Made by a program: the position numbers and the translations under genes. The notes under the pieces were generated by a model. That model made no database searches, was not told where the DNA came from, and saw only the letters and a program-made list of their open reading frames with translations. This document shows positions 11,737-22,205 of a DNA stretch of 64,000 nt, piece by piece. The DNA is taken from contig OY978526.1 of NCBI GenBank assembly GCA_963854835.1, positions 14,835,277 through 14,899,276 on the forward strand, written 5' to 3'. Positions within the stretch are counted from its first letter, which is position 1, and each line of letters starts with the position of its first letter. The DNA comes from Megamerina dolium. Taxonomy: Eukaryota > Arthropoda > Insecta > Diptera > Megamerinidae.

Positions 11737-12502
11737 TTATGTGTGAAATACTACATCATTTAAATGACCACCACGCGAATTGTTGCAAGCATCGATTCTT
11801 TTGAGGTAATTTTCGACCACTTTTTGACACATATTGGGCGGTATCTCAGCCATAACGTGACGAATGTTGGTTTTTAGGTGCTCAAGAGTTAAAGGTTTAT
11901 CTGCATAAACACGGTCTTTCGCGTAGCCCCACAAAAAAAAGTCAAGCGGTGTCAAATCGCACGATCTTGGTGGCCACTTGATATCGCCACGACGAGAAAT
12001 TACGCGGCCAGAAAATTTCTCTTGCAATAAAGCCATATTCGCTCGAGTTGTGTGGCATGTGGCACCGTCTTGTTGAAACCACATATTCTCTAAGTCGTAT
12101 TCTTCAATAGCAGGCAAAAAAAGTCGGTTATCATATGACCATAACGCTCCGAATTGACGGTGATAGTCGTTCCATCGTCGTTTTCGAAGAAGTAAGGTCC
12201 AATCACACCTCCGGACCAAAGAGCGCACCAAGCAGTGACTTTTTGTGGATGTAGTGGCCTCTCTTTAATTACTTGAGGATTCTCAGAACCCCAAATACGA
12301 CAATTTTGTTTGTTAACATACCCACCGAGTGAGAAATGTGCTTCGTCGCCTGTTGTTCAAGCACCCATTCGACGTATCTACGACGTTGTGAATGGTCAGC
12401 TGGCTTCAGTTGTTGTGTGAGCTGGATTTTATATGGATGTAGGTGTAGATCCAAATGCAAAATACGCCATAATGTGCCGTAAGACAGTCCTAATTTTCGC
12501 AA
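11737..12502 (-). pseudogene. Mariner-type DD41D transposase pseudogene
   Basis: Read from 12502 downwards: SYGTLWRILHLDLHLHPYKI (end of the DNA-binding part), then WVLEQQ. A frame change near 12355 leads to GDEAHFSLGGYVNKQNCRIW with the first catalytic Asp. A second change near 12125 leads to the DLENMWFQQDGATCH block with the second Asp. Then come PPRSCDLTPLDFFLWG with the third Asp and a C-terminus with VVENYLKRIDACNNSRGGHL. Counting between the Asp of QQDG and the Asp of LDFF gives 41 residues, so this is DD41D rather than the usual DD34D. Two frameshifts, one in-frame TGA and the missing N-terminus make it non-functional. Confidence 0.92.
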
Positions 12503-12577
12503 ATGTCAGACTTTGAACTGAAAAAGAAAGAAATTGTTTTAACAACTCAGTTTGACAGATGTCGAATTCTAGCCCTA

Positions 12578-12608
12578 TACTTTTGAAACCGCGAAATGGA
12601 TAACCCTT
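12578..12608. repeat. Right terminal inverted repeat of the 977 bp mariner
   Basis: Ends GGATAACCCTT next to a TA dinucleotide; pairs with 11632-11662. Confidence 0.93.
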
Positions 12609-12610
12609 TA

Positions 12611-13577
12611 TAATAGGTATTAGTTATATTATATTTAATATTATTTACAACATTGGTTTTAATGCTTGCTATTAAAAAATTTATCTTTCCATTAGCAATC
12701 TCTAAACATGAAATTTCGATTACAAGTTCAACATATGTAATATGGTGGTATATTATGCCATATGTTTTGCCCCATAAACACATTCACATAAAATTTATTA
12801 GAATCTATTATTTACAAAAATTCAGCATTATCAAATTCTGTACTTGTATTTTTAAATGTATTGTAATACATTCTCAATGTGTGAATATTACAAAAAAAAA
12901 TAAAAAAAAATAAAAATAAAAGGAAACTGAGTGAGTCTGTCAGTGACTGAAATATATTACTCCTTTATCATTATACATGGATATATGTATATGGAGATGA
13001 ATATAGGTGCCACTACGTAGTATCATGTGGTCAATATACGTAGCAGCAAATGACCCAAACGCTAAATTACTGAATCGTATTCACTCATAGTTACATGATT
13101 GAATTACAACAGACGCAGGTTGGCTAAGGTGCAAGTGAGTGGAGAAGTATAATATGCAGAAGCATGATTTAACTGCAAACATAAACAAGTTAAATCAAGT
13201 TAAATGTGGTAATAAATCTTTGTAACACACCATGCAAATGTATGCATGGGGTACATAAAATGTTATTATATAGTGGGTGTGCAAGTAGTGCAGCGAAGAA
13301 GTAGAAGAAGAAGAAGTGGAAATACTCTTCATCTGCTGATACATATGAGTTTGTAGATATTTACAAGGACAATGTCAACAGCTTGATGTTTTATTATGAG
13401 GCGAAACATATGTCTGAGTATCTGTCTGTAGGATGTTGAAGTCATCATTTATGTTTTTTTTAGGTGAATTAAAAAAGGTGATTGGATTATACAATTTAAT
13501 AAACGACGTTTTGGTATTTCCAAAATTTCGTTTTTAGACAATAAAATTAATGTTGGTCGGTCATTTAGTTTCATATA
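12611..13577. other. AT-rich stretch without recognisable gene
   Basis: Poly-A patches at 12890-12920 and a GAAGAAGAAG run near 13300. No coding signal. Confidence 0.6.
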
Positions 13578-14100
13578 TTTGACCATGGTAGCCCCATTAA
13601 ACACTGAAGATTGGGGGCAAGTATCTTTGGGAGAAATATTCGGGAGAAAAATCGACTGATGGTCAATCTGACTTATGATTCCCTTAGAGACGATTTCCGG
13701 AGAGTTTTCTGGATTTTCAAGTGCGATAGCATTCATTTTGTATGGTAGTTCCCTTAAAGAGTGGATATAGAGTGCTAAGAGTATGTTAAAAATTTTTCAA
13801 TAGAAACATTAATTAGGGTCAACTTTAAATATGATTCCTCTAAAGGTGATTCCTTGGCAGCTATTTGTCGATTTTTGGGTGCTTTCGTAAATTTTGTATG
13901 AAAACTCCATTAAACGCTATAGCTAGGGGGTAAGTATGTTGGAAAAAAATATTAGGGGCGCAAAACTAATGAGGGTCAGCCTTAAATTTTACCGCAATGA
14001 GTTGATTTCCTGGGATTTACGGTGTTATTTATTGATTTTCTGGTGTATTTAAGCTCATTTTGTATGGGGGGCGCTTCTATAAGGAGGGGCGATAGAATCT
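13578..14100. repeat. Tandem array of ~156-165 bp units (family C)
   Basis: The word ATTTTGTATG recurs at about 13735, 13891 and 14056, and each is followed by a CCCNTTAAA-like word, a segment with AAGTATGTT and then GGGTCAACCTTAAAT-like sequence. Spacing is about 156 then 165 bp. The first unit (from about 13578) is the most diverged. Another single unit is at 61552-61734. The minus-strand open frame at 13449-13736 lies inside the array and is probably not a gene. Confidence 0.8.
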
Positions 14101-15494
14101 TCATGTAATATCATACAAAAACTGTTGACCCAAAATATTCGTATGTATTATTTTGAAATTGGCGCACATCACGTTTTTATCAAATCAAATAAATTGGTGA
14201 GATATTTAATATAAATTTAAAATTCCTTCTTTTGGCATGGTGCATCTTGGTACGGCTTCATCAGGTCAACAGCTCTCCCATAAGGTACATACATGTATTC
14301 GTTCACAAAACTTTAATTAAAATTCGGAAAAATGCATCGATATGATTTCAATCATTATGCATTTATTTGATCAATAAACTCAAAATTTTAACAAACAATT
14401 TATATGAACACATATTTTTGCAAGTATTTATTTAATACTTCATTAAATTACATACAAATAATCGAAATAATTGTTTGTTTGTGTATTATTAATTGCATGC
14501 ATGCATAAGTATAAAGTACACATTTTATTATATACGAGTAGATGATGATGTGACTTCCTGGAACAAAATTAAATACGAATTGTGAATGAAAAGTTAAAAA
14601 TTTCTAATAAACTTCAATAATGAAACGTTAAACGATGAAGCATGCAACATGTTTGTTAACTCACAAAATATTTACTATGGGGCGTATAAGATATATATGC
14701 ATATGTTTGTATATATTATATACATATATATGTGTTTAGAGTGCATTGGAAAATTAATTAAAACTTTGCAATACTGCTGATGCTGTTTACGCAGATAATC
14801 ATAATTATGATAATGCTGATCATGAAGATACTGATGATGATTAATTCAAATGAACGAAAATGTGTGCATCATAAAGTTTTCATTAGAAATGTGTGAATAT
14901 GCAATGTTGATGAAGGCGACTATGTTTGTATACATTTGGCAATGTATATAGTATACTATTATAGGTATATATACATTTGTAGAGTCGTACCCTTATTGCT
15001 TACTCCATCTGAGGGACAAACTAATTTAAAATTGACGTATTTGGTGGAAAATGTGTAATTACAGATAAAGTACAAATATAAATGATAAAGTTTAGAAAAA
15101 GTCACACAGATATCATCGACTAATTGATAAATCCATGCAGCAAATACAAAGAATGTTTTACATTCGATTAGTTGGTGGCATCATTTAAATGGTGAGAAGG
15201 AAGTAAAGAGAAGGATGCAATTGGATTGCTTTTTTTCATTAACTATTTGCATCAAATTTCATTTTTGCTTTGCTTTTTGTGCTTTTAACTCATTTCTGCT
15301 GGATGGTTGAAAACGGACTTCATTGTATGAAATGAATAATTTCAAGATCTCTTGTGTGTATTATTTTTGATGAGTGATAGAACTCATGCGGCATCACCTT
15401 TTCGAAGATTTGTAACTGAGCTCTCAACAATGTTGCAAGAAAAGGTTGACACGGTTTTTTCGTATTTCCCAGTGCCAACTATTTATTTAATTAT
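14101..15494. other. AT-rich stretch without recognisable gene
   Basis: No coding signal. Contains ATATAT words near 14690-14735 and a GATGAT patch near 14830. Confidence 0.6.
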
Positions 15495-15632
15495 TTTTAT
15501 ACCCTGCATAATGCAATATGCATGGTATATTCATTTCGGTCAGATGTTTGTGTCCACTTGAAGGAATCTCCGGAGATATAGACATAGATATATATTCGTG
15601 ATCAGCGTCGATTAAATTTTCGATTAAACGAT

Positions 15633-15671
15633 GTCCGTCCGTCCGTCCGTCCGTCCGTCCGTCTGTCTGTC
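15633..15671. repeat. (CCGT)n microsatellite in the composite repeat
   Basis: About seven GTCC units followed by GTCT units, in an otherwise AT-rich region. Confidence 0.95.
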
Positions 15672-15789
15672 ACCTGGCTGGTTCGCACGATAACTTGAGT
15701 AAATATTGAGCTATTTCGATGAAATTTGGCATAAGTAATCTATGATCCAAGGGTACGGAGGGGATTGATATTGGGCATGATCGGTCAAT

Positions 15790-16880
15790 AACCACGCCCA
15801 CACCAAGCATTCAAAGCGACTAACCTCGAAATTTTCAAAATCTTTAACTTGCTATAACTCACATAATATACCACTTGGGACAACAATATTTTGCACATAG
15901 AGTTATATTATACTACTCTATAACCTCGCCAAAAGTGGTTGAGCCACGCCTACCTTTTAGCGTAGCTCTCATACAAAGTGTCTGTACTTCTTTAAAATTG
16001 AAACAGCTGTAACTTCTACAATCTTCTGTCCAGAATAACCATAATTGACACTTAGATTAACATTTTAGTCGGAAATAATATGGCAGAAAATCAGTGTGCC
16101 ACGCCCACTCCTTTTTGGGTCTCCCATACAAAGTTGCGGAAATTAAAAAAAATGTTACCGGTTATAACTTGCAAACTATTCAGCGTAGAATAACGAGATT
16201 TAAGGTGTGGATTAGTATTGTACAAGCAACTAGACTCACTTGAAATGGGCGCACCACGCCCACTGTTTATTGTAGCCCCCATAGAAATTTTAAATTGAAA
16301 CAGCTGTAACTTCGGCAATCTTCTGCCTAAAATAACCATAGTTGACACTTAGATTAATATCGTAGTCGGCAAAAATGTGGCAGATAATCAGTGTGCCACG
16401 CCCACTCCTTCATGAGTCTCCCATACAAAGTCAAGGGAATTAAACTAAAACTTTTAAGCTCCATAACTTACAAACCATTTAGCGTAGGACAACGAGTTTT
16501 AAGGTATGGATTAGTATTGTACGAGCAACTTGGCTCACAGAAAATGGGCGCACCACACCCACTGTTTATTGTAGCTCCCATACAAATTTTAAATTGAAAC
16601 AGCTGTAACTTCGGCAATCTTCTGTCTAGAATAACCATAATGGACACTTAGGTTAATATGGTAGTCGGAAATAATCTGGCGAAAAATCAGCGTACCACGC
16701 CCACTTCTTATTGGGGCTCACATACAAAGTTGAGGAAATTAAACAAAAATGTTAACCACCATAACTTAGAAACTATTCAACGTAGGACACCAAATTTAAG
16801 GTGTGGATTAACGTTGAAAAATTAATTGGATTTACTAGAAAGTGTTAAGCCACGCCCACTTTTATATAGCTCCCATACTA
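15790..16880. repeat. Tandem array with alternating A/B units
   Basis: CCACGCCCAC-type words start at about 15792, 15943, 16099, 16253, 16396, 16553, 16695 and 16850. From 16099 the intervals alternate 154, 143, 157, 142 and 155 bp. Units at 16099, 16396 and 16695 share one sequence type (CTCCTT...CTCCCATACAAAG...GGAAATTAAA) and those at 16253 and 16553 another (CTGTTTATTGTAG...AAACAGCTGTAACTT). The real period is thus a dimer of about 297-300 bp. Confidence 0.88.
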
Positions 16881-17085
16881 AGCCTCGGAATTATCTTAAA
16901 ATCCTTTTACTTCGTCAAAGTCAACCATATTTCGGGTGTAAATTAGTAGTATATGCAAAAATTGTTTCTCGAAAAGTGGAAATAAAAGAAAAGTTGGATA
17001 TTCGAGTAAACTTTTTATATACAAATCTACATATGCAGGGTATAGTTTGGTCGGCCCCAGCCGACTGTAAGGAGATTTTTTCTAT

Positions 17086-18508
17086 TATTTTTTATGCCGA
17101 TATTAATAGATTAAATGAAGAATTGAATTAAATTATAAAATACTTGTAATTACAATCCAACATTGTTACATAAAGAATTTAAATGCAATAAGATGATTAA
17201 TATAGTTAAAGCAACATCAGCATCATGGATTAGACAAAATGTCACGTAGCAGTAACAGCACGTACGTCTGTTACGCGTACTAATTGCGGATTATGTAAAA
17301 TTAATTTGCGATAAATGTTTTGCTACTGATTGTTGTTGTCGCTTCTAGTAGCATTTCTCATTGCCACATGCTACATGCTACAGAAATTTCATCTCAATAT
17401 ATATTGCATTACTCGTACATATTTATTTATATGTAGTACATCTTCTTCGTTGGCTTATTGCAATGAGTAAAAATGTATATTTCAGTATGGTGTGGATGGA
17501 TTGTGTTCATTCAATAAAAATGTCATTCATCATTTAAATTGTCTGTGTCTGTGTGTGAATATGCGGTGTGCTGTTATATGCAACATAATAGGGACAAGTA
17601 TTCTTCCCATCTCGTTCACAATGTCGTTTATCCTCCTCAATGATCTTTGACTTTGATTGCGCTCTTATTTCATTTCGTTTCATTTTTGTTTTTTATTCAT
17701 ATTATTTTTATTTCTTCTTCTTCTTCTTCTTCTTCTTCTCTACTCAATGAGTTTCGTATTCTTGACGCTGTTGTTATTGTTGTTTTGATTGCATCGCACT
17801 TATGTAAGTCGTATATTGACAACTTAAAGTTGCATAATCTGATGTTGGCGCATAAGCTGTGCGTTTCTGTGTGTGACTGTGTGACACTTTATCACAGTGT
17901 ATGTGCTTCTTTTTTTCTTCTTCGTTCGCTTAACAGTTCAATGCGTCTAGTATACTCTATCATTTTGTTTCTCAACACAGTTCACAAACACACACACACA
18001 CACGTATACATATAAACAAACATACATTTGCATGAACTTCGATCTTGTATATTGGCGATTTATTTTGCCAATATTTGCATTTATCCGTTTTATGTCATTT
18101 TAGTAAATTGTGCAAATGAATTCATTTGCTTAGCTGGTGTCAATGGCATTTAAGTTGTTTACATACATAATTGTACATACTCGTACAAATTTGTATCTTT
18201 AGCTTAATTTCAATATGCTATTGCTCACGTTTTTGCTGTAATTATATCATCATCATTATCATCATCAGCAGCAGAAGATTTATGTTATACACGTGCATTT
18301 TTTAATGTTTGTAGATTTTTGTTTTTGTTTTGGAAATTCACGTTTCAGTTGTCAATATCTTGTTTTATCGCATGTTGTGTATTTCGTTTGGGCTTCTTAT
18401 TTAAAAATTAAATAACAATTTATGTCTGCCGTTATGTCAATAATGCTTTTTAGTGATGTCATTGTGTTCTCTTGGCCTTTATTAATTTGTTCTTGTTGTT
18501 ATTATTCT
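17086..18508. other. Non-coding stretch with simple repeats
   Basis: No domain seen. The 122-codon frame at 17647-18015 runs through a (TTC)n tract (poly-Ser) and a CACACA tract, and I judge it as noise. Confidence 0.6.
17711..17739. repeat. (TTC)n microsatellite
   Basis: Nearly ten TTC units; reads as poly-Ser in one frame. Confidence 0.95.
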
Positions 18509-19784
18509 GTTATACCCTACACTATAGGACGCAGGTCAGTTAGCTGAGCTGATTTAGCCATTTCTGGGTGTCTCTTACAAATCTGTTCGCATTAGAACTG
18601 CAAGAAGAAATATTATTTTTATTAACGAACAATTTATTTAAATAATGGAGGTTGTAGGTTGATAATCTTTTGCTTTCCTCCTATTCAGAAGTAACTTTAT
18701 TATATTTTATTATAACTTATTATCAGTAAATTTTTCCATAATTAACATATGAAAGTACAAAGTAGCCAGCTTTGAAATATTACTTTTATTAAAACAAATA
18801 ATTTCTAGAATGGGCATAAACAGATGAATATCAGAATTTCCCTCAGTAGAAAAATAGCATTTTGAATACAGGTTTTTCAAATTTGTTCAAGTAAACAAAT
18901 TCGTTAAAAAAATATATATTTTACTGATTGATTTAAATATCCAACATTAGGTGTAAGCGTATGAAGACTCCAAGCTTCCTCAATATAAAAATAGGGTTTT
19001 TGAATAAGTGTTTTTAATATTTGCTTAAATAAATATATAGCTAACGAGTTGAAATATGGTGTAAAAAAATTATTTTAATCAACTAAATTATAATTTCAAG
19101 AATTGCTGTGATTAAATTAAAACCAGTAGTTCTCTTCATGCAAATATTGGTTTTTGAACGAATCTTTTTCGATTTTGCTAAACTAAATATATAGCTATCA
19201 AGTTAAAATTTTTTACAAATGATTATTTTTTCCAACTAACATATATTCAAAAATGGGCGTGATTGGATGAACATTTCGACAATGCTCCATAGAAAAATTT
19301 GTTTTTGAATACATTTTTTTTGACTTTGCTTGACTAGATATATAGCTATTGAGCTGAAATTTAAGTTGAATAATTATTTTAATCAAATATTTCACTATTA
19401 CTAAAATGGGCATGTTTGGATGAAAACTTCAACTTCACTCCATACAAAAATAAATTTTTGAATATATATTTTTTTACTTTGCCTCACTAAACATATAGTT
19501 ATCGATATGAGTTTTTGCACAAGATATGCTTTATATCAACTAACTTATATTTTCAAAAATGGGTGTGCTCAGATGAAATCATCGACTTCACTCCATACAA
19601 AAGTAGGTTTTTGAATATATATTTCTTTACTTTGTCTAATGAAATTTATAGATAACGACTTGAAATTAGACACAAACAAATATTTTTACTAATTAACTAA
19701 GCACAATAAAAAAATGAGTGTGATTGGATTAAAACCAAAAGTTTCCTCCATACAAATATTGGTTTTTGAATAATTGTTCTTCGA

Positions 19785-20645
19785 CAACGCCAAACACACT
19801 CACTGGGGCTCCCGCTTAATAACTCCAAAAGGCAGAAGACTATGTTCAATCATCACTAACCACGGCTACGATGTTATTTCAAATGGTCAACCGACAAAGT
19901 GGCCGACGGACAAGAGGAAAATACCCGATCTCATAGACTTTGGAGTCGCCAAAGGTTTGCAGATGGAAAATATCTCCACAGAGTGTAATTATGATCTATC
20001 ATCTGACCACTCACCCACGGTAATATCTATAAAATCACCAAGCCCCCAAGGCAATTGCGTTAGAAAGAAAATAGACTGGTTAAAATTCAAGAAATATATA
20101 AATTCCCATCTTCCTCTGAGTACTGTATTAAGAAATGGACACGATGTAGACTCAGCACTCGAAAAATTCAACCAGCTGCTCTCATTAGCTCTCAGCTCAG
20201 CCACCTGCACAAAGGTATGCAAGCAATCAAACTATAGCCCATACACACCAGCCGATATTGAATTGCTAGTACGACAGAAAAGAAGACTCCGAAGACAATG
20301 GCAAGAATTCAGATCACCGAATCTGAAAACACAGCTACAGCACTGCACTCGAAAGTTAAAGCAAGCCTTAAAAAATAAAAACAACAAAGAGTTAGAAGAG
20401 CACATAGCGAAATTAACACCTGGTGAAGCGTCAGACTACTCTTTGTGGAAATCAGCAAAAAACTCAAATCGGCCAATTCTCACTGATTCCCCCATCCGTT
20501 TGAGTGACGGTAATTGGGCTAGAAGCAACTGTGAGAAGGGTTTGGCTTTTGCAAACCACCTAAAAAGTGTGTTTACATCCAATCCACCCTCTTCACAGTC
20601 CTCATTACCAATATTAACTTCTCAACCTTGCTCAATAAGCTCAAA
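19785..20645 (+). pseudogene. LINE ORF2, endonuclease C-terminal part and linker
   Basis: The frame reads NAKHTHWGSRLITPKGRRL, then GQPTKWPTD, RKIPDLIDFGV and the DLSSDHSPTVI motif, the end of the APE-type endonuclease of Jockey-clade elements. The SDH motif carries the catalytic Asp and His. A basic linker leads towards the reverse transcriptase. The frame breaks in a run of A near 20646-20655; the same protein resumes in another frame. The catalytic N-terminal half of the endonuclease is absent because of 5' truncation. Confidence 0.9.
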
Positions 20646-20655
20646 ATTAAAAAAA

Positions 20656-21550
20656 GGACATATTCAAAGCAATTTATAAAGATTTAAACCCAAAAAAATC
20701 ACCTGGTCCAGATAAAATTACCGGTAAAATGATAAAAGAGCTACCTCCGGCTTCAGTAATTCATCTGATGCACATTTTCAATGCTATCCTTCGTATTAAA
20801 CACTATCCCAAATGCTAGAAAACTTCAAAAATTATTATGATAGCAAAACCAGGAAAAGACTCTACAAAAGTTGCATCGTACAGACCTATCAGCCTCCTGC
20901 CTCTACTTTCTAAAGTATTCGAAAAGCTACTTGTCATGAATATAACTCCATTTATTAATCTCAACCAACTGATTCCTCAACATCAGTTTGGATTTAGAAA
21001 ACAGCACGGCACAATAGAACAAGTCCACCGCATTGTAACTCTGATAAGGAACACTTTTGAAGAAAAAAAGTATTGCTCAGCTGTCTTTCTTGATATCACT
21101 CAAGCTTTCGATAAAGTATGGCACGATGGCCTTATTTACAAACTCAAACTATTACTGCCTGCAAATGTCTCCTCATTGCTTAGTAGCTACCTCACGAAAA
21201 GACAATTTCTCGTGCATCACAAGGATTACACAACAAATCCATTGGATATTCACGCTGGCGTTCCTCAGGGAAGCGTTTTGGGCCCCTTACTGTATCTCTT
21301 ATACACTACAGATATGCCCAGCAATAACCATACATTTATATCGACCTTTGCAGATGATACGGCAATATTGTGCTCTCGCTCTAACCCCATAGAAGCTACT
21401 AAACTCCTGCAGACTCATATCGATTCTCTCGAAATCTGGCTAGCAAAATGGCGTATAAAAGTCAATGAATCAAAGAGCGTACATGTAACCTTCACGCTAA
21501 GGCCAGATACATGTCCCCCACTTAAAATGAATGGCCAATCAGTTCCACAA
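20656..21550 (+). pseudogene. LINE ORF2, reverse transcriptase domain
   Basis: Begins IFKAIYKDLNPKKSPGPDKI; one in-frame TAG at 20816-20818 (where a Trp codon TGG would fit) precedes YRPISLLPLLSKVFEKLL. The conserved RT blocks follow: QHQFGFRKQHGTIEQ, AVFLDITQAFDKVWH (motif A Asp), HAGVPQGSVLGPLLY (motif B) and FADDTAIL (motif C, FADD). After NGQSVPQ the family would continue with roughly 60 more residues before the next conserved block; these are deleted near 21550. The domain would make cDNA by target-primed reverse transcription; here it is dead. Confidence 0.93.
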
Positions 21551-21579
21551 TGTTCTGATAAACAAAATATCAAAAGATC

Positions 21580-21870
21580 CTGAAGCCAATCTGGACTTAT
21601 GGTATTCAGTTTTGGGGCACCGCATCTCCCTCAAATATCGAAAAATTGCAGCGAATACAATCCAAGTGTCTGCGAATTATTGTAAACGCGCCTTGGTATG
21701 TGAGGAACGTTAACATCCATCGAGATTTAAATGTACCCACAATTTCTTGAAGTTGCAATGTCTTGCAGAAGCTACATTCAAAAATTAAACAGTCATCCGA
21801 ATCCCCTTGCTAGGCAATTGTTGCTGAGCACGGGGCATCGTCGATTAAAAAAAAAAGACACACTGAATAT
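21580..21870 (+). pseudogene. LINE ORF2, C-terminal part
   Basis: In a new frame after the deletion: ILKPIWTYGIQFWGTA, IQSKCLRIIVNAPWYV, then a stop at NVPTIS. A last piece in another frame reads SYIQKLNSHPNPLARQLL then RRLKKKDTLNML. This is the usual Jockey-clade C-terminus, broken by at least two shifts. Confidence 0.88.
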
Positions 21871-22205
21871 GCTGTGAAATTGCTATACCTCGTGACTCAA
21901 CAAATTGTGATGGAACGTTGGGAATATCACATAATTTTATTTAGTTTGTAAGAATTGATTACATATTGTTAGTTTCTAAGTAATTTTAGAAAGATACAAT
22001 AAAAAAGCTTGTTAAAAAAAAAAAAAAAAAAAAGATTGTGCTAAACTAAATATATAGCTATTAAGTTGAAATTTGATATAAAAACGATATTGATCAACTA
22101 ACTTATAATTTCAAGAATAGTTTTCTTTGGATGAAGATTTCATCTTCCTCCCATACAAATTTATGGTTTCAAAAATAAGTTTTCTGGCTGTGCACTCAGA
22201 AATGT

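Larger units (their letters stand above)
11632..12608 (-). mobile_element. DD41D mariner-type transposon, complete ends, internally deleted (977 bp)
   Basis: Terminal inverted repeats of 31 bp (11632-11662 and 12578-12608) match at 30 of 31 positions and start AAGGGTTATCC. TA dinucleotides flank both ends (11630-11631 and 12609-12610), as expected for TA target duplication. The transposase lies on the minus strand. Only about 75 bp separates the first readable codons from the right terminal repeat, so the N-terminal helix-turn-helix part is deleted. Relatives are usually about 1.2-1.3 kb. It is a defective copy; good repeats and readable domains suggest moderate age. The remnant at 2.85 kb belongs to the same group. 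Confidence 0.93.
15495..17085 (+). repeat. Composite repeat (family A), long copy
   Basis: Begins in a hairpin-forming stretch ATACCCTGCATA...ATGCATGGTATA, then a (CCGT)n tract and a leader with AACTTGAGTAAATATTGAGC. An array of ~150 bp units runs from about 15790 to 16880, and the element closes with TGCAGGGTATAGTTTGGTCG and a GGCCCCAGCC patch near 17065. A copy with the same right end and units is at 31763-32590. No open frame is convincing. It is probably a non-autonomous element of unknown class; I could not name the family. Confidence 0.7.
19785..22033 (+). mobile_element. Jockey-clade non-LTR retrotransposon (LINE), 5'-truncated
   Basis: A 2.25 kb insertion running from inside the endonuclease domain to a poly-A tail (22014-22033), with an AATAAA-type signal near 21998. 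The boundaries are sharp because the host array stops at 19784 (TTCTTCGA) and continues at 22034 (GATTGTGCTAAAC). Comparison with uninterrupted units (TTTTTCGATTTTGCTAAAC) shows almost no target duplication, at most GA. The base composition is clearly less AT-rich than its surroundings. Inactive: frameshifts, a stop and an internal deletion. Confidence 0.93.
18509..22205 (+). repeat. Composite repeat with ~153 bp array (family B), split by a LINE
   Basis: Starts TATACCCTACACTATAGG with a leader GAGCTGATTTAGCCAT, the same kind of head as the element at 15495. An array follows in which TTTGAATA-type words fall at 18861, 18999, 19153, 19304, 19457, 19610 and 19765 (intervals 138, 154, 151, 153, 153, 155). 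Units carry AAATGGGCGTGATTGGATGA and CTCCATACAAA. The array resumes at 22034 with CTAAACTAAATATATAGC, in phase with the break at 19784. No closing GGGTATA end was found. Confidence 0.8.

Noticed and set aside
13449..13736. 95-codon minus-strand frame with protein-like composition
   Set aside because: It lies largely within the first unit of the family C tandem array; no other unit keeps the frame.
15790..16880. CRISPR-like array
   Set aside because: Units of ~150 bp are diverged along their whole length, without short identical repeats and unique spacers; the genome is eukaryotic.
17647..18015. 122-codon open frame
   Set aside because: Poly-Ser from (TTC)n and a His/Thr end from (CA)n.
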